Shown: positions 11,568-25,500, counted from the first letter of the stretch. The stretch is DNA of 64,000 nt from Rutidosis leptorrhynchoides (GCF_046630445.1 NC_092339.1:312169501-312233500); one strand, 5' to 3'. Translations and numbers: made by a program. The notes: generated from the letters alone by a model not told the origin.

Positions 11568-12025
11568 TGTAAAGATTATAGGACTCAAACAATAGAGTAA
11601 TTCCAGAGAATTACCCTTCCACAATCGACAAACGAAAGAACAATAATAAAATTAAAGAACGCGAGATTTAACGTGGTTATATGTAATTGAATGTCGATTA
11701 CTTTAATCCACGGACCAACTAAGGAGATTTTATTGATATAATTCGTGCACATACATGAGGGTTACAATATGATGCTTATATAGGCCAAAAACACCTTGAA
11801 GAACAAGAAAAAACATAAATATGGAAACTACCCGTCAGACACTAGCGGCGCCGCGCCCAGATGGGGCCGCGCCGCGCCTCTAAGGCAAAACCCCGGACAG
11901 ACGTTTTCTTCAAACTGATGCTCTGTTCTTGTGTTAGGCCGCGTCGCGCCTTCCAAGGCCGCGGCGCGCCTCCTCCCTTGAACCGATTCCTTCGACTTTT
12001 GTTTTGATATCCTTCACATTCAACA
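11568..12025 (-). repeat. Copia 3' LTR
   Basis: It is the same length (458 bp) as 59951-60408 with scattered substitutions. It carries the CG-rich motifs GGCGCCGCGCC, GGGCCGCGCCGCGCC and GGCCGCGGCGCGCC (about 11845-11970). Confidence 0.95.
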
Positions 12026-12040
12026 ATCTTCCACTTAAAG
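12026..12040 (-). promoter_or_regulatory. Copia polypurine tract
   Basis: The minus strand reads CTTTAAGTGGAAGAT immediately before the 3' LTR, which is the usual position and composition. Confidence 0.75.
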
Positions 12041-14155
12041 ATAGTCAAAACCATGACTCACATTGTCAACCAATAATATCATCAAACTAACCAAGATCAC
12101 CAAAGCACCATTTACCGCCAAACTCCATTTGGGACCCGCACACTCCTATCACATACGCCGGATAAGCAGACTTTCGATACAAGGTCTTCAACACTTCTTG
12201 TTAGAATCGAATCATCATCTCTCTATCTCCCTAGTCGGTCACCACCTTCTCATTAGTTCATGAGAAGACCCGTTGAGGCTATACAAAACCTCAACTTGTC
12301 CATTGACACCACCTTAGTAAACATATCCGTGGGATTCTTTATACCAAGGACTTTCTCCAATATCAAAGTACCATTCTCAATACGTTCTCGAATGAAATGA
12401 TACCTCAAATCAATGTGTTTCGTACGATTATGAAACACCGGATTCTTCGCGAGATTGATTGCACTTTGGTAGTCACAATATAAGACGCAAATGTCTTGTC
12501 TTTTACCCAACTCACACAAGAAGTTCTTCAACCAAATAAGCTCTTTAAAAGCTTCCGCAATAGCGATGTACTCGGCCTCGGTGGTCAACAAAGCAACACT
12601 CCTTTGTAGTCTAGACATCCAACTAACCGCTGTCTTACCAACCATGAACACATATCCCGTATTACTCTTACCCGAATCACCAAATCCACCCAAATTTGCA
12701 TCCGCATAACCTTTAAGTACAACATTACCCTTAGTGAAACATGTGACGACCTCCAGATAGGGTCTGGAAGAATCGTCACTAATATCAAATAAACCAACAT
12801 ATTATATTATACGAGAACAATACTAAATGACAGGAATAAACTTTATTGAGTACGCAGCGAAAAATGAAATGTCGTTACAATGATGGAAATTACAATAAAG
12901 TAATTGTTTCAAATGCAAGAATAATAAATGCGATATCTCTTTATCCTAAGTCCAAGTACCATCACATAAATAGTAAGTAAATAAGCCTGATCAATCAGCA
13001 CCTGAGACAAACATGCTAAAGTGTCAACCAAAAAGGTTGAGTGAAATCATAGGTTTAACAAAAGTAGTTATCGTTGTTTTTAGACCACAAGATTTTGTTT
13101 TCAAAAGTAGATCACACAGATCTTTAGTTGTCAAAGAAGATCACAAAGATCTTAAAAGTTGATCTCGCAGGGATCAAAAAGTTATGTCAATTCGTGATAT
13201 TTAGACTAAACGTTCAAAGTTTTCCCCAAAGACAAGTTGTGTCTATACTTTTCGGTTTAATTTCATTATTAAGTAATACAATGACTTGGTCAAATGTATC
13301 GGGGACGTTACTCCCGATAGGCCTACCCCCAATAATTAAGAATGCATTTAACGAGCAATTAAAAATATCAATGTAGGGACTTAGTCGGACATAGCCGGGT
13401 ATAGCATAGTTTAACAGTTGGTACTTGTGTCTAAATTGTAAATAGTAAAAGTAGCATGTGTCTCACCCCAAAAAGTTAAATAAGTTGCATGCAAATAAAG
13501 AGTGGGGCTATGTGTTCACCTTAGTAAGCAGATGAGAGAGTTATTCCTCGGAATAGAAAGTTTGGATGAACGTAAGCAGAAAGTCAACCTATTGACATTA
13601 AGAATAGTTTAGATGTTTTGCCCGAGTTTAAGTTAAGTTTAAGTATGCAAGTGTTTAAGTGTAGTTCGTTTTGCTAAGTTTTTATTCTTAGTAAGTTTCC
13701 ACTTTTAGTAGGTTTCCATATTTAGATAGTTTCCACGTTTAGAAAGTTTCCATTTATAGTACGTTAGTGTTGAACACTAGTGAGTCGTCCTTAATAAGTC
13801 TACCACTTATTAAGTGTGATAGTAACTAAGTGTATGATTACTATAGTCGGGTTTGACATTGTGCATCATACCCAAACATCTATTCCACCGCCGAGTCACC
13901 AGAATGACCAGTTGATACCGGTTGGCCCAGATTTCTTGACCAAAATCTAAGTATGGCATTCGTAATCAACAAGCATCCCATAGTGGTACCAAGGATCACC
14001 CTAGGCCTTAAGTAGCGTTGACGTTCGAGTAATCCTCACGTTATCGTGAATGACTATTGTAATCGTGTGTTATACTATAAGTAGTATATTATAAGTGTTA
14101 GTAGTAGTATAAGTGTATAGGTGTTAAGTAATATTAGTAATATAGTATAAGTAGT

Positions 14156-14400
14156 ATTAGGGTTTATTAGTTAAGTAGTATTAATAGTTAGGGTTTATTA
14201 ATTAATTAATGATTAGGGTTTAAGTAATAAATGTTTAATAGTATTATTAGGTTTAGGGTTTAGTGAAGTAATGATTAGGTAATGATTATTAGGGTTTAAT
14301 AATAAATGTTTAGGGTTAAGTAATAAATTAGGGTTTAATGAATTAGGGTGTAGGTTTAATTAGAGTTTTATTAAATTAGGGTTAGATTAATTAGGGTTTA
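14156..14400 (-). repeat. Cluster of telo-box-like AAACCCTAAT motifs in the Tekay-3 LTR
   Basis: About ten copies of TTAGGGTTTA or near variants are seen on the plus strand (AAACCCTAA in the sense of the element), spaced 10-40 bases apart. The partner cluster is at about 52600-52850. They are too irregular to be a telomere array. Confidence 0.7.
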
Positions 14401-14405
14401 AGTAT

Positions 14406-14407
<2 letters not shown>

Positions 14408-14466
<59 letters not shown>
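14408..14466. repeat. AT microsatellite
   Basis: An uninterrupted AT dinucleotide run in the Tekay-3 3' LTR. The equivalent at 52857-52920 has a slightly different length. Confidence 0.95.
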
Positions 14467-14476
<10 letters not shown>

Positions 14477-14663
14477 CGGGTGTATATGTATATATATAGT
14501 AAAAATATATATTTTTTTTGTACATATATATATGTAAACCGTATATGTATATATATAGCATGTATATTCTTGTTTCCTTTTTTAAATACTAACAAATCTT
14601 TTAGCAAATCTCTAGGGTTTAAAGATTAAACAAAACCTTCCTCTCTTTTTTTTAACTTTCGAC

Positions 14664-14697
14664 ACATACACACACACACACACATACACACACACAC
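14664..14697. repeat. CA microsatellite present in one LTR only
   Basis: A CACACATACACACA-type run followed by about 100 bases that have no counterpart in the partner LTR near 53125-53150. It is an indel arising after, or differing at, insertion. Confidence 0.85.
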
Positions 14698-15754
14698 ATA
14701 TATATTTTATTTTTTACAAAAGCATGGTGTACCTATTTATAGCATGTATATATCTTATTACCATTTTTAAATACTAACACAATCTTTAATAAATCTTTAG
14801 GGTTTTGTAGATCTAAACCTTTTCTTCTTATTTTTTCCGTGTAAGTATGTATGTATATGTATATGTTTTATATTTTTTTTTTTTAGATGAACAAGTATGT
14901 ATGTTTATGAATAAGAACCTGTATATGATTATGAACATAAACATGAATCAAAAGATAGAATTTAAAAGTTTGGATCTAGGGTTTTACCTTGTTTGAATGA
15001 TGATGAAGATTAACAAGAAAAGATGAAGAACACTTTGAAGATGAAGATCAAACAATTGAATATCGAAGAACACACTTGAAGATCTTGATGAACACGAAGA
15101 ACTCGATGAAGATCCTTTGAAGATTTCTTGAAGATCACTTGAAGATCTTGAATATGATGATGATTTCGATGGTGGTGGTGGTGATTTCGATTTTTGGCCG
15201 AAAAATGGGAGAGGGGGAGAGATTTTGAGAGAGAGTTATGATTATGATTTGGTACAAGAAAATGGATTAGCATAGGTCTCTATTTATAGGAGTTATTAGA
15301 GAATTCTAGAATTAGGGTTTAATTAGGAATTACTTGGGGAACAAGTCAAGTAAATGAGGAGGTGATTATGGGGTACCTTGGCCGAAAATTTAAGGGGCAA
15401 AAGGGTAATTTTACCCTTCCTAAATTCGGCTAGGGTTTGCATGGGTTGGTTTGGAACTTTTTCACTTTAGTCCTTGTACTTTAGATTAGCTTAAATAGTT
15501 CCTTAATTATCCAAGTTTAATTATTTTAAGTGTACAAGTTTTAAAGTTATTTATTTATTCACAAATATTAATAAGCTAATTATTTTTATCTTTTATTAAC
15601 TTGTCATTTATTATACAAAGTTAATTATTATAATTTATAATTCTAAATACTTAACAATCATTAATTAAAGTTTAATCGTTAAGTTTAATTATATTGTTGG
15701 GCAAAATAAATGATGAAAGGATATATAAATGTTGGAAATTTGAAGGTCGTTATA

Positions 15755-18700
15755 GTACCTTCCCGTTATTAGAAACTTCGTCCCGAAGTTTTAGGTAGAT
15801 TCCTAGTTTGCATCAGCAGTTGAGAAGAGATGGAAGTATTTCTGTATCATTTGGTCTTTGCGTTCCCATGTATATTAGGGGCTTCTACGCGAATCTCAAC
15901 GGATTTTAACGATAGAGTTTGTTTTTCACGTTCCCTGGTACAATCGGGGCCCTTATGTGAATTCGAATGATTGTTAACAATAAGTATATTTTTTCGTTTA
16001 CACGTTTGATCTCATGATCCTTAACCTTAATAGGTCGTTTACAAAGTGCATTAAATGCGAAGATTTTCCAATGAATAACAAGAGTGTCGTTTGACTAGTT
16101 TTTCCTTTAAAAGGAAAGATGATGCTATACCAGCATTAAATGTGTCGTTGAGCTCATTAGAGTCTTGAGTGTTTATGCCATAATAGTAGGGCAGATAAAA
16201 TAGAGTAGAGTACGTAAAGATTTCAGTTACGTAGTTTGATGTATGGCTGGTGTTTGTTAGAGATAGTACCAGCTTCAAGTTTCGAAAGGTAACCATAATA
16301 CCTTTAGTTTTTAAGAGATGTCTAATAGACAAATGAGATGTTAGTTGAGAATTCATTGACCTCAGGATAATACGAGCGAAAGACATCGTTCAGTTTACAT
16401 GAGAACTTGTCTTTAGAAATAGTTTCAGGATGTAGCTTTAAGATTTATGATTTTAGTTTCGTGTCGAATCATACTTTAAAATTTGACTAGAATACCATCT
16501 AGTTGCAATCCAAAAAAGGAAGAAATGTTTAGAGTATCTTCATAAATGTTTAAGGTAACTCCTTCAGAATAAGAAAACTGTTTTCGTACAAATGGCGAGT
16601 CGGCCTATTATTTACTTATGAGTTTAAACGCGGATGCGAATGTGAATCATTGTTTAGAAGGTATTGTTTCCACCATGAAGGAACCTTTGCTTCCTTGTTC
16701 AAAAGATTGTAGTATTGATGTTTACGAGGGTGTTGTGGTTTAGCCATGAAATACCGGAAGTAGAAACTTCTTAATGATTAGCATAGCAAGGAAGAGATGA
16801 TGCACGTAAAGAGGTAAGTCTCGTTCTTGCACGGAGAATGAGAATTGAGGTGATCCAAACACATTGGAGAGCAATACGAAAAATAATAAGCCAAAGTAAT
16901 TTTTGAAAAGTTGTGACATTTGATGTGTCAATATAAACGAAGAAAAGCTATTAGTAAGACTTGAGTTATGTACAACACGTATTATTTTACGTGAAATAAT
17001 TTGAACAATACGAAAAAAGAGTTGATTAAAAGAATGTTTAATTTGATAAAACAAAGGTAAGTTGATAAAAATGCGAAAGTGTTTATGTAATTAGTGAAAG
17101 TAATTTTAGAGGAAGTGACAAAATGATGTTCATAGTAAAACTAGGGTTACGTAAAATTTTGTAAAGTAATTCCGATTTAATCAAAGTGGAAATTTGTAGA
17201 AGCGAAAATATAATTTGATATGTACTAGTCAAAGTACGTAAAGTTAAATTTATGTAAAAGATTTTATAAATCACATAAGTGAAAAATTATTTTTTTTTTA
17301 TAAATTCCGAGATAGTTTGAAAATAAAGACTCGTGTAAGAAATCTTTGAAAAACAGGGTACTTGTATTTGAGAAATAATTGATCTAAGATTTTAAAAATT
17401 TCGGGGGATAATTGTGTAGTAATTGTTTCAAGGTAATGATAACTAATGAATTGACTCTTATCAGGGCGTGAGTCTTTGGACTCAGAATGTTAACATTGAA
17501 GTTAGAAGGATGATAATGTGATTATCATCAAATGAGTAAATCTCTCAGATTTAGAGTTATGTATGAAAGAACTTCAAATAAGATTTGTAACTTTTAATCG
17601 TTCGAGTGGTAGTGAGAGTTTGAGAACTTGGCATGAATAATCTGGCAGTCGCATAGACAAGTATAAATAAATGCTAAAGCAGTGACTTTCAACTATGAAA
17701 TGATCGTTTGGATTCAGCCTTAGTTGATCTGAGAGGAGGATTCGTTAAAGTATGATAGAATCATTTCAGTTGTTACAGCAGTTTTTCAGATGTGATGAGT
17801 TTAGCCCATGCCACAACTTGAGATAGTGTATTTCACCTTTGATTTTCGAGTTGACAACGATCGATTATTGTTTGAGTATGACACCATTACTTGCATGGTG
17901 CCAAGTAGTCTATTATAAGTAGATGCGCGAGTGCAGAAGTTTCTTGATAGTCAAAACGATACACGTATGGAGATTCTATTCTTCAAATTTACCATCTCGA
18001 CATAGAAAATGTAATAGCAAACATGGTGTTTGTGATATCGACATTTGAGGGTTCAAATGACTTGGGTTTTTGAAAGTCATATGAAAATTTACACCGAAAG
18101 TGTAATAACAAAGAGGATTTGAATATAACAAGTGATGATTAAGTATCAATGCTCAAGAGATATCCATTTAGGATAAAGGAATGTAAAACTTCAAGATTCG
18201 ATTGTTTACAACCTTTATGGTACATGAAAGTTTGTTAAATGAGTATGAGATTGATATATAGTTTGATTAGAATAAGTTCTTTGTATCTACTAATATCAAG
18301 ATGATCATTTTTCTCCTTTCATGCCCTTGCATTTGGGTTTTTTAACAGATAGCTTGAGAGTTTTCTTTGATTCACTTTCTATTCCATACGTCATGATATT
18401 GGAATATTTCTATGAATTACCGTAATATAATCACATTGGCCACCGTCATTATAATTCACTAATTCATATTTTCATTCTAAGGTCACTCCATAAGGTCAGG
18501 ATATGTGATCAATGATAATTTCTAATATAGTGTGTTAAGGATAGCGGTAATTTTAGCTGGATCGGCAACATGTCGGTTTTAAGCCAAAACCTGCACTTGG
18601 AAAAGTTTGCGTAGAGTTATTCTTTTTCTTAAGAGTTCGAGAATGACTTTGCAAATGTTGCTCATGTTCTTTCTTACTCTTGAAATGTCATCCATGAAAA

Positions 18701-19221
18701 CAGTTACAAACTTGTCGAGTCATGGTTGGCTAGTTTTAAGTTGCAGTCTTTATAGACTTGGTCAACTTTCATATCTTTGAAAGTTATGGAAATCATGAAA
18801 TGGACGTGGTCAAATGAGAAAGTTATGAAACATCGTGGTAAGAGTTGGTGCAGTTGGACGAACCATGATTCTTCACTACATAAGGGTGTGTAGAAGTTTG
18901 ATAAATCAGATAGGTCATAAGTTTGAAAAAAAAAAATTAAGCGGGATGAAGATGAATAAGATATAAACGAAACACTTTATATTATTAAGAACGAGGCATT
19001 AAATAAGCCTTTATTACACGAGTTGGAAATGGGAATAACTTAAGGCATAGCCTTTACATAGATAGGAAAATGGAAAATAAATAAATAGGAAAACAAAGAA
19101 CAAGATACGCTACATTTCTTCTCTTTCTTAGCTATCACTTTCTCCATCACTTTGTCCATGTTATTCTTCACAAGTTTCTCCAGCCTTTCGGTTTGAGAGT
19201 CGTAGGACTCTTTGATGATTT
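15755..19221 (-). pseudogene. Tekay-3 interior, left part: decayed pol and end of the leader ORF
   Basis: There is no usable long ORF. Recognisable remnants on the minus strand are: the noncoding purine-tract border at 15755-15800 (ACTTCGTCCCGAAGTTTTAG, as in the other Tekays); a chromodomain-region echo near 15850-16030; and an RT echo near 18640-18720 that reads like LDKFVTVFMDD with the catalytic DD followed by out-of-family residues. Further toward 18900 the sequence passes without gag or protease into the leader ORF (19040-19221), so a large deletion is inferred near 18900. Short ORFs in this stretch look like chance. Confidence 0.65.
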
Positions 19222-19690
19222 TGATAATGCTAAAAACGAACATATATTTCATAGCATTATTCCTCAAGAAAGACAAGCTTTTAGTTGCAATTGTTCTATT
19301 TACAAGTGATATTCGTTTAAATAATAAACGGTGAAGACAAAAGACAGATTCGACAAATTGAAGACGCAAACGACCAAAAAGCTCAAAAGTACAAAATACA
19401 ATCAAAGTGGTTCAAATTATTGGTGAGAAACGCCTCAAAATTACAAGAGTACAAGACGCGAAACGCAAAATACAAGATATTAAATTGTACGCAAGGACGT
19501 TCGAAAATCCGGAACCTGGACCAAAGTCAACTCTCAATGCTCGACGCAACGGACTAAAAATTACAAGTCAACTATGCACATAAATATAATATAATATTTA
19601 AATAATTCTTATAATTATTTATATATTATATTTATTTATAAAAACCGTCGGCATACAAAGAAACAAAAATATGTGAGCTGCTACCTACCC

Positions 19691-19768
19691 CCATGCGATC
19701 GCATGGCCTGGAGGCACAAAAGCCATGCGATCGCATGGCACACCTTTTCAGCCCACATGCCTATAAAT
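19691..19768 (+). promoter_or_regulatory. Athila 5' LTR promoter: two CCATGCGATCGCATGG palindromes and TATA box
   Basis: Perfect palindromes at 19691-19706 and 19723-19738 are followed 23 bases later by TATAAAT (19762-19768). The partner sites in the right LTR are 48833-48848, 48865-48880 and 48904-48910. Confidence 0.6.
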
Positions 19769-20689
19769 TTCGCGGTTTTGATCGATGTTAAACACATCTT
19801 TTTCTTCTTTCTCTCATACGTAAGATATATATATATATTTATATTTTAATTTTAATTTTAATTTTAATTTCTAATAATAAGGGTATGTTAGCGAATGTTG
19901 TAAGGGTGTAAGTCGAAATTATGTCCGTGTAACGCTACGCTATTTTTAATCACTGTAAGTTATGGTTATTGTTATTTTTAAATTAATGTCTCGTAGCTAA
20001 GTTATTATTATGCTTATTTAATGCCAAAGTAATCATGATATTGGGCTAAATATTAAAATTGGGTAATTGGGCTTTGTACCATAATTGGGGTTTGGACAAA
20101 AGAATGACACTTGTGGAAATTAGACTATGGGCTATTAATGGTTTTATATTAACTAAATGATACATCATTAAATTAATATATAGACTTATAATTTGACGTA
20201 TTTATATATAACCACATACGCTTGACTGGGTACAGTGGGAGGGATATCTATAAATACCAATAATTGTTCATTTTACCGGACACGGAACTGGATTAATAGT
20301 TAATAGACTTGTTGAAACCGGGGTGAATTACATTCAAGGGTAATTGGTGTAATTGTTAACAAAGTAGTAAAACCTTGGTTTACACGCAGTCGATAACCTG
20401 GTGTATTCATTAAACAAAGTATTAAAACCTTGTTACAATTCGAATCCCCAATTAGTTGGAATATTTGACATCGGGAATAAGAATAATTTTTGAAGAGTTT
20501 CTCACTTTATATTTATGACTGATGGACTATTATGGACAAATCCGTATGGACATATCGAATAATCCAGGACAAAGGACAATTAACCCATGGTATTAAACTA
20601 AAAATAACACGTCAAACATCATGATTACGGAAGTTTAAATAAGCATAATTCCTTTATTTCATATTTAATTTCCTTTATTTTCATATTTA

Positions 20690-20850
20690 ATTGCACTTTT
20701 AATTATCGCACTTTTATTTATTGTCATTGTATTTAATTACACTTTTAATTATCGCACTTTTATTTATTATCATTGTATTTAATTGCACTTTTAATTATCG
20801 TACTTTTTAATTATCGCAATTTTATTTTATCGCACTTTTATTTATCGCAA
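20690..20850. repeat. Subterminal tandem repeats in the Athila LTR
   Basis: About three imperfect copies of a unit made of TTTAATTGCACTTTTAATTATCG and TTTATTTATTGTCATTGTA. The matching array is at about 49845-50000. Confidence 0.75.
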
Positions 20851-21265
20851 TTTCATTATCGTTATTTACTTTACGCTTTAAATTAAGTTGTATTTATTTT
20901 TAGTATTTTACATTAGGTTTTAACTGCGACTTAAGTTTTAAAATCGACAAACCGGTCATTAAACGGTAAAAACCCCCTTTTATAATAATAATACTACTTA
21001 TATATATTTTTGTATTTTTACAAATATAGTTTTTAAAATTTTAGCGTTAAGCTTGTTTAAGAGTTCCCTGTGGAATGAACCGGACTTACTAAAAACTACA
21101 CTACTGTACGATTAGGTACACTGCCTATAAGTATTGTAGCAAGGTTTAGGTATATCCAGTCTATAAATAAATAAATATCTTGTGTAAAATTGTATCATAT
21201 TTAATAGTATTTCGTTCTAAAAATAATATTATTTCCTAGTACACCTCGCACACATCAAGTATTTT

Positions 21266-21283
21266 TGGCGCCGCTGCCGGGGA
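21266..21283 (+). promoter_or_regulatory. Athila primer binding site (tRNA-Asp)
   Basis: TGGCGCCGCTGCCGGGGA starts 8 bases after the LTR. It is the complement of a plant tRNA-Asp 3' end apart from one base, the usual Athila primer. Confidence 0.85.
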
Positions 21284-22598
21284 CATTCTTGCTTAAACGC
21301 CGGAAGCGCAACGCTATATATAAACAAAAAAAGATTTTTATTTTTCTTATAAAAATATACGTTTTTGAAAAAAAAAATAATATATTCAAAAATATAAAAA
21401 GAAAAACAAAGATATAAATATTTTTAAGAGTTTGTTAAATATATATACTTAATTATAAAGTTTCTTTATTTTTATTTTGTAAAAAAAATAAATAAGTTTT
21501 ATTTACTTAATATAAATATTTTATAAATTTTAAAACAGAAAACTGATAAAAAAAAATTAAAAACAATCGAGGCCTGGTACTGTAACAGCCCAACCCTGGC
21601 CCGAAATCCTTATCCATGCGATCGCATGGATTTTGAACGTGAGGACCATGCGATCACATGGCCCTGTCTGACACGCCCTAATTGACCATCCAACAGCAAT
21701 CATTACGGATTATTATTATTAATTACAAAACCCTAATTAGGGTTAGTGTATTAAATTAATTTTTATTTTTGTTTTAGTTTTAGTATTTAATTTGTATTTT
21801 TAGTTTTACTTAGTTTTAATAAAATATAAAATTAATAGTTTTATAAAATAAATAATATTTTTATAAAATTGTGTTTTTACAACTTTTAGTATATTTTTAT
21901 ATATTTTGTATCTTTTATTCGTTTTAGCGTAATATTTGTATTTTTCGCTCGTATTTAATTCTAAGATATAGTTTTTGCCATAGTTATTTTTATTTATAGA
22001 TTTTTAGGCTTTGCCATAAAATTCCTTAAGTGCTTTTTCTTTAGACTAAGATTTAGGTACTCTAGAATTTTGCGACGCCATTTTATAAAATTTAGTCCCT
22101 TTTTAAGTTATTGCCATTTGGGATATAGTTTTTCTTTTAAGCTTTAATATTTTTAGACGCAACTTTTAATTCTTAGTTTTTAGTTCCTTTTTAAGTTTCG
22201 ACGCGCTACTTTCTTATTTTTATTTTTCGACGCCTATTATTTTTCGACGTTTTTCGACGCGCTCTTTTTCTTTCTTATTTCTCGACGCTCTAGTTTTTAG
22301 GACTTAGATTTTTTTTCTATTTCTTATCTAAAATTTATTTAAATTTAAACGAAAAATTATTTTAAGTGGTTAAATTGATAAACATCAAAATTTTCTGGTT
22401 CGTAGTGATAGTTGGATTTGTACGTGGACCGGGTTATTGGAGCCAAACAGTACTCAATTATATTGAGACCAAACGAATTCTGCCCCTCTGCTGCATCTTT
22501 TGGCTATTCGAAACGTGGGCAAAATCAGAAAAGTCTATTAATTTGATAACTTATATAATTTTTCTTTCTTTTTAAAAAACTAATAGGATATTCAGTGA
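21284..22598 (+). other. Athila leader (noncoding)
   Basis: This AT-rich leader before gag has no credible ORF. It holds a second palindrome pair, CCATGCGATCGCATGG at 21614-21629 and CCATGCGATCACATGG at 21646-21661. It also has a cluster of TTTCGACGC motifs (about five at 22195-22290) that stands out in the AT-rich context. Confidence 0.7.
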
Positions 22599-25500
22599 AT
22601 GCACCGAGCAAAACGTTCATCACCTTTTGTACGTTCACCACCTGTAACCAGATCAAGACATCTAGCAAATATTGTCGCCGTTGATTTTTCTTTAGAATCG
22701 TCATCTAGTCGACCAAGTACTCCAATTCAAATTTCCGATAATCCATTTTTTGAACCCGACCTCACAATTGAGAATCCGGAGAATATTCAGGGACAATTCA
22801 TAGATCCTGAACCATTAATCTTTCCTCCAGAACCACCAATCATTCAAACAGAAATTGTCGAGGAACCAACCATTAAATCAGAATCCTATAGTGATTCAGA
22901 TTCAACAAATTCAATTATGGAGAATCTGGAACCTCTAAGTATGGAAGACCGAATGACAGCTAAACGCACTAGCCAAGGTCACGCAATTACTCAACCAGAC
23001 ATAAATGCGCCAGATTATGAAATCAAAGGACAAATTCTACATATGGTAACTAATCAATGCCAATTTAGTGGTGCGCCGAAGGAAGATTCAAATGAACATC
23101 TTGGTACCTTTAATAGGATTTGCACACTATTTAAAATAAGAGAAGTGGAGGATGAACAGATATATCTCATGTTATTTCCCTGGACTTTAAAGGGAGAAGC
23201 CAAAGATTGGTTAGAATCGTTACCTGATGGGGCGATTGATACATGGGACGTTTTAGTTGAAAAATTTCTTAAACAATTCTTTCCGGCATCTAAAGCCGTG
23301 AGACTTCAAGGAGAAATTGTTACGTTCACACGGAAGCCAAATGAAACTCTATATGAGGCTTGGACAAGATTTGGAAAGTTATTGAGAGGATGTCCGCAAC
23401 ATGGTTTAGACACTTGTCAAATAGTACAAATATTCTACCAAGGATGCGACATCACTACAAGAAAAGACATCGATATAGCAGCTGGTGGTTCCATTATGAA
23501 GAAAACCGCAACTGATGCTTACAAAATTATTGATAACACTGCATCTCACTCACATGAGTGGCACCAAGAAAAAGATATCGTTAGATCATCTAAAGCAGCT
23601 AGAGCCGATTCTAGCCATGACTTAGATTCCATTTCTACAAAGATAGATGCTGTCGAGAGACGAATGGAAAAGATGACTAAAGATATTCACTCAATAAGAA
23701 TTAGTTGTGAGCAGTGTGAAGGACCACATTTAACAAAAGATTGTCTCAGTATTGAACTAACAATGGAACAAAGAGAGAATGTTTCATACATAAACCAAAG
23801 GCCTGGAAATAATTATCAGAATAATTATCAACCGCCAAGACCGATCTACAATCAAAACCTGAATTATAACCGAAATATTCCATACAACAACCGACAAGGT
23901 CCTAGTAATCAACAAGTATCCAACGATACTTACAATCAGCAAAGACCTAATTTTCAAAACAAACCACCACAAACCGATGATAAAAAGCCAAATTTAGAAG
24001 ACATGATGTCGAAGCTAGTTGAATCTCAAACTCAATTTTTCACATCTCAGAAACAAACCAATGAACAATATGCTCAAGCATTTAGAAATCAACAAGCTTC
24101 TATTCAAAATTTGGAACAAGAAGTAAGCAACCTAGCAAGGTTAATAGGTGAAAGAAAACCGGGAAGTCTACCTAGTGATACAAATGCTAACCCCCGAAAT
24201 GAAACAGCTAAAGCCATTACCACAAGAAGTGGATTACACTTAAACCACCTGAAATACCTGTAATTTCTGATGAAGCTATTCCTACTCCACAAGAACCACA
24301 ATCTGAACAAGATAAGGAAAAAGAACCTGTAGTTGAAAAGGTTAATGAAGATAACACAGTTAAGGCTAAACCTTATGTTAAACCATACCAACCACCACTT
24401 CCTTACCCGAGTAAAATGAGAAAAGAGAGACTTGAAGCCGAGCAATCCAAATTCTTGGATATGTTTAAACAGATAAATGTAAATCTTCCTTTCATTGATG
24501 TGATTTTAGGAATGCCTAGATATGCTAAATTTCTGAAAGATCTAATCACAAATAGAAAGAAAATGGAAGAACTCTCGGCTGTTACTATGAATGCTAATTG
24601 TTCTGCAGTACTGTTGAATAAGACACCAGAAAAACTATCTGATCCAGGAAGTTTCACAATTCCATGTTTTCTGGGTAGTCTTAGTTCAATAGAAGCATTG
24701 GCAGACTTAGGTGCTAGTATAAATCTAATGTCGTATTCACTATACGCTAAACTAGACCTTGGAGAATTGAAACCAACAAGAATAAGCATACAACTAGCTG
24801 ATCGATCAGTAAAATATCCTAGAGGGATAATGGAGAACATGCTAGTTAAAGTTGGTACTTTAGTATTTCCAGTAGATTTTGTTATTCTGGACATGGAAGA
24901 AGATTCTCGAGTTCCTCTCATATTAGGAAGACCATTCTTAAACACGGCTAAAGCAATAATAGACGTGTTTGGTAAGAAACTGACCCTAAATATAGAGGAC
25001 GAGAGTGTTACCTTTTCTGTGGATAGAGCCATGCAACAACCGCAATCTGCAGATGATACATGTTATTATATTCAAACTATAGAGTCACATGCAGAATTGT
25101 TAGAAGAATTTCCAGAATTACAAGGAACGGGAGAATGTTCTTTAGGAGAAAGTACTGAACCAATTGATGAAACTGAAATGTTAGCTACACTTATGGCTAA
25201 TGGATATAAACCAACAACAGAAGAAATTCAAATGCTAAAAGAAGAAGACAGATATCGATATAAATCATCAATAGAAGAACCACCGACATTAGAGTTAAAG
25301 CAACTTCTAAACCATTTGGAATACGCTTATTTACATGGTGAATCTGAATTACCTGTAATAATATCGTCTTCTCTTACTGAAAATGAAAAAACTCAACTCA
25401 TTTCTGTGTTGAAAGCTCATAAACCAGCTATTGCATGGAAGATTCATGATATTAAAGGAATAAGTCCTTCGTATTGCACACATAAAATCCTTATGGAAGA

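Larger units (their letters stand above)
12742..15754 (-). repeat. Tekay-3 3' LTR (3013 bp)
   Basis: It matches 51184-54142 with scattered substitutions and repeat-length changes. It contains TTAGGGTTTA-type repeats (14156-14400), an AT run (14408-14466), an AC run (14664-14697, absent from the partner), and a minus-strand TATA box at 15281-15288. Confidence 0.92.
19222..21257 (+). repeat. Athila 5' LTR
   Basis: It is near-identical to 48364-50412. It contains a palindrome pair and TATA box (19691-19768) and roughly 45-bp subrepeats (CACTTTTAATTATCGCAC units, 20690-20850). Confidence 0.93.

Noticed and set aside
14156-14400. Interstitial telomere array
   Set aside because: TTAGGGTTTA units are irregularly spaced, degenerate and duplicated in both LTRs, so they belong to the element.
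14398-14607. Tyr/Ile-repeat ORF
   Set aside because: Translation of an AT microsatellite in an LTR; the same arises at 52839-53024.
15010-15273. His/Ser-rich ORF in the Tekay-3 LTR
   Set aside because: Low-complexity leader sequence; it is not preserved as an ORF in the partner LTR.
16051-17274. Several short minus-strand ORFs in the Tekay-3 interior
   Set aside because: AT-rich chance frames in decayed pol; no family motifs.
22366-22575. 69-residue ORF in the Athila leader
   Set aside because: Hydrophobic chance frame in an AT-rich leader, with no support from context.
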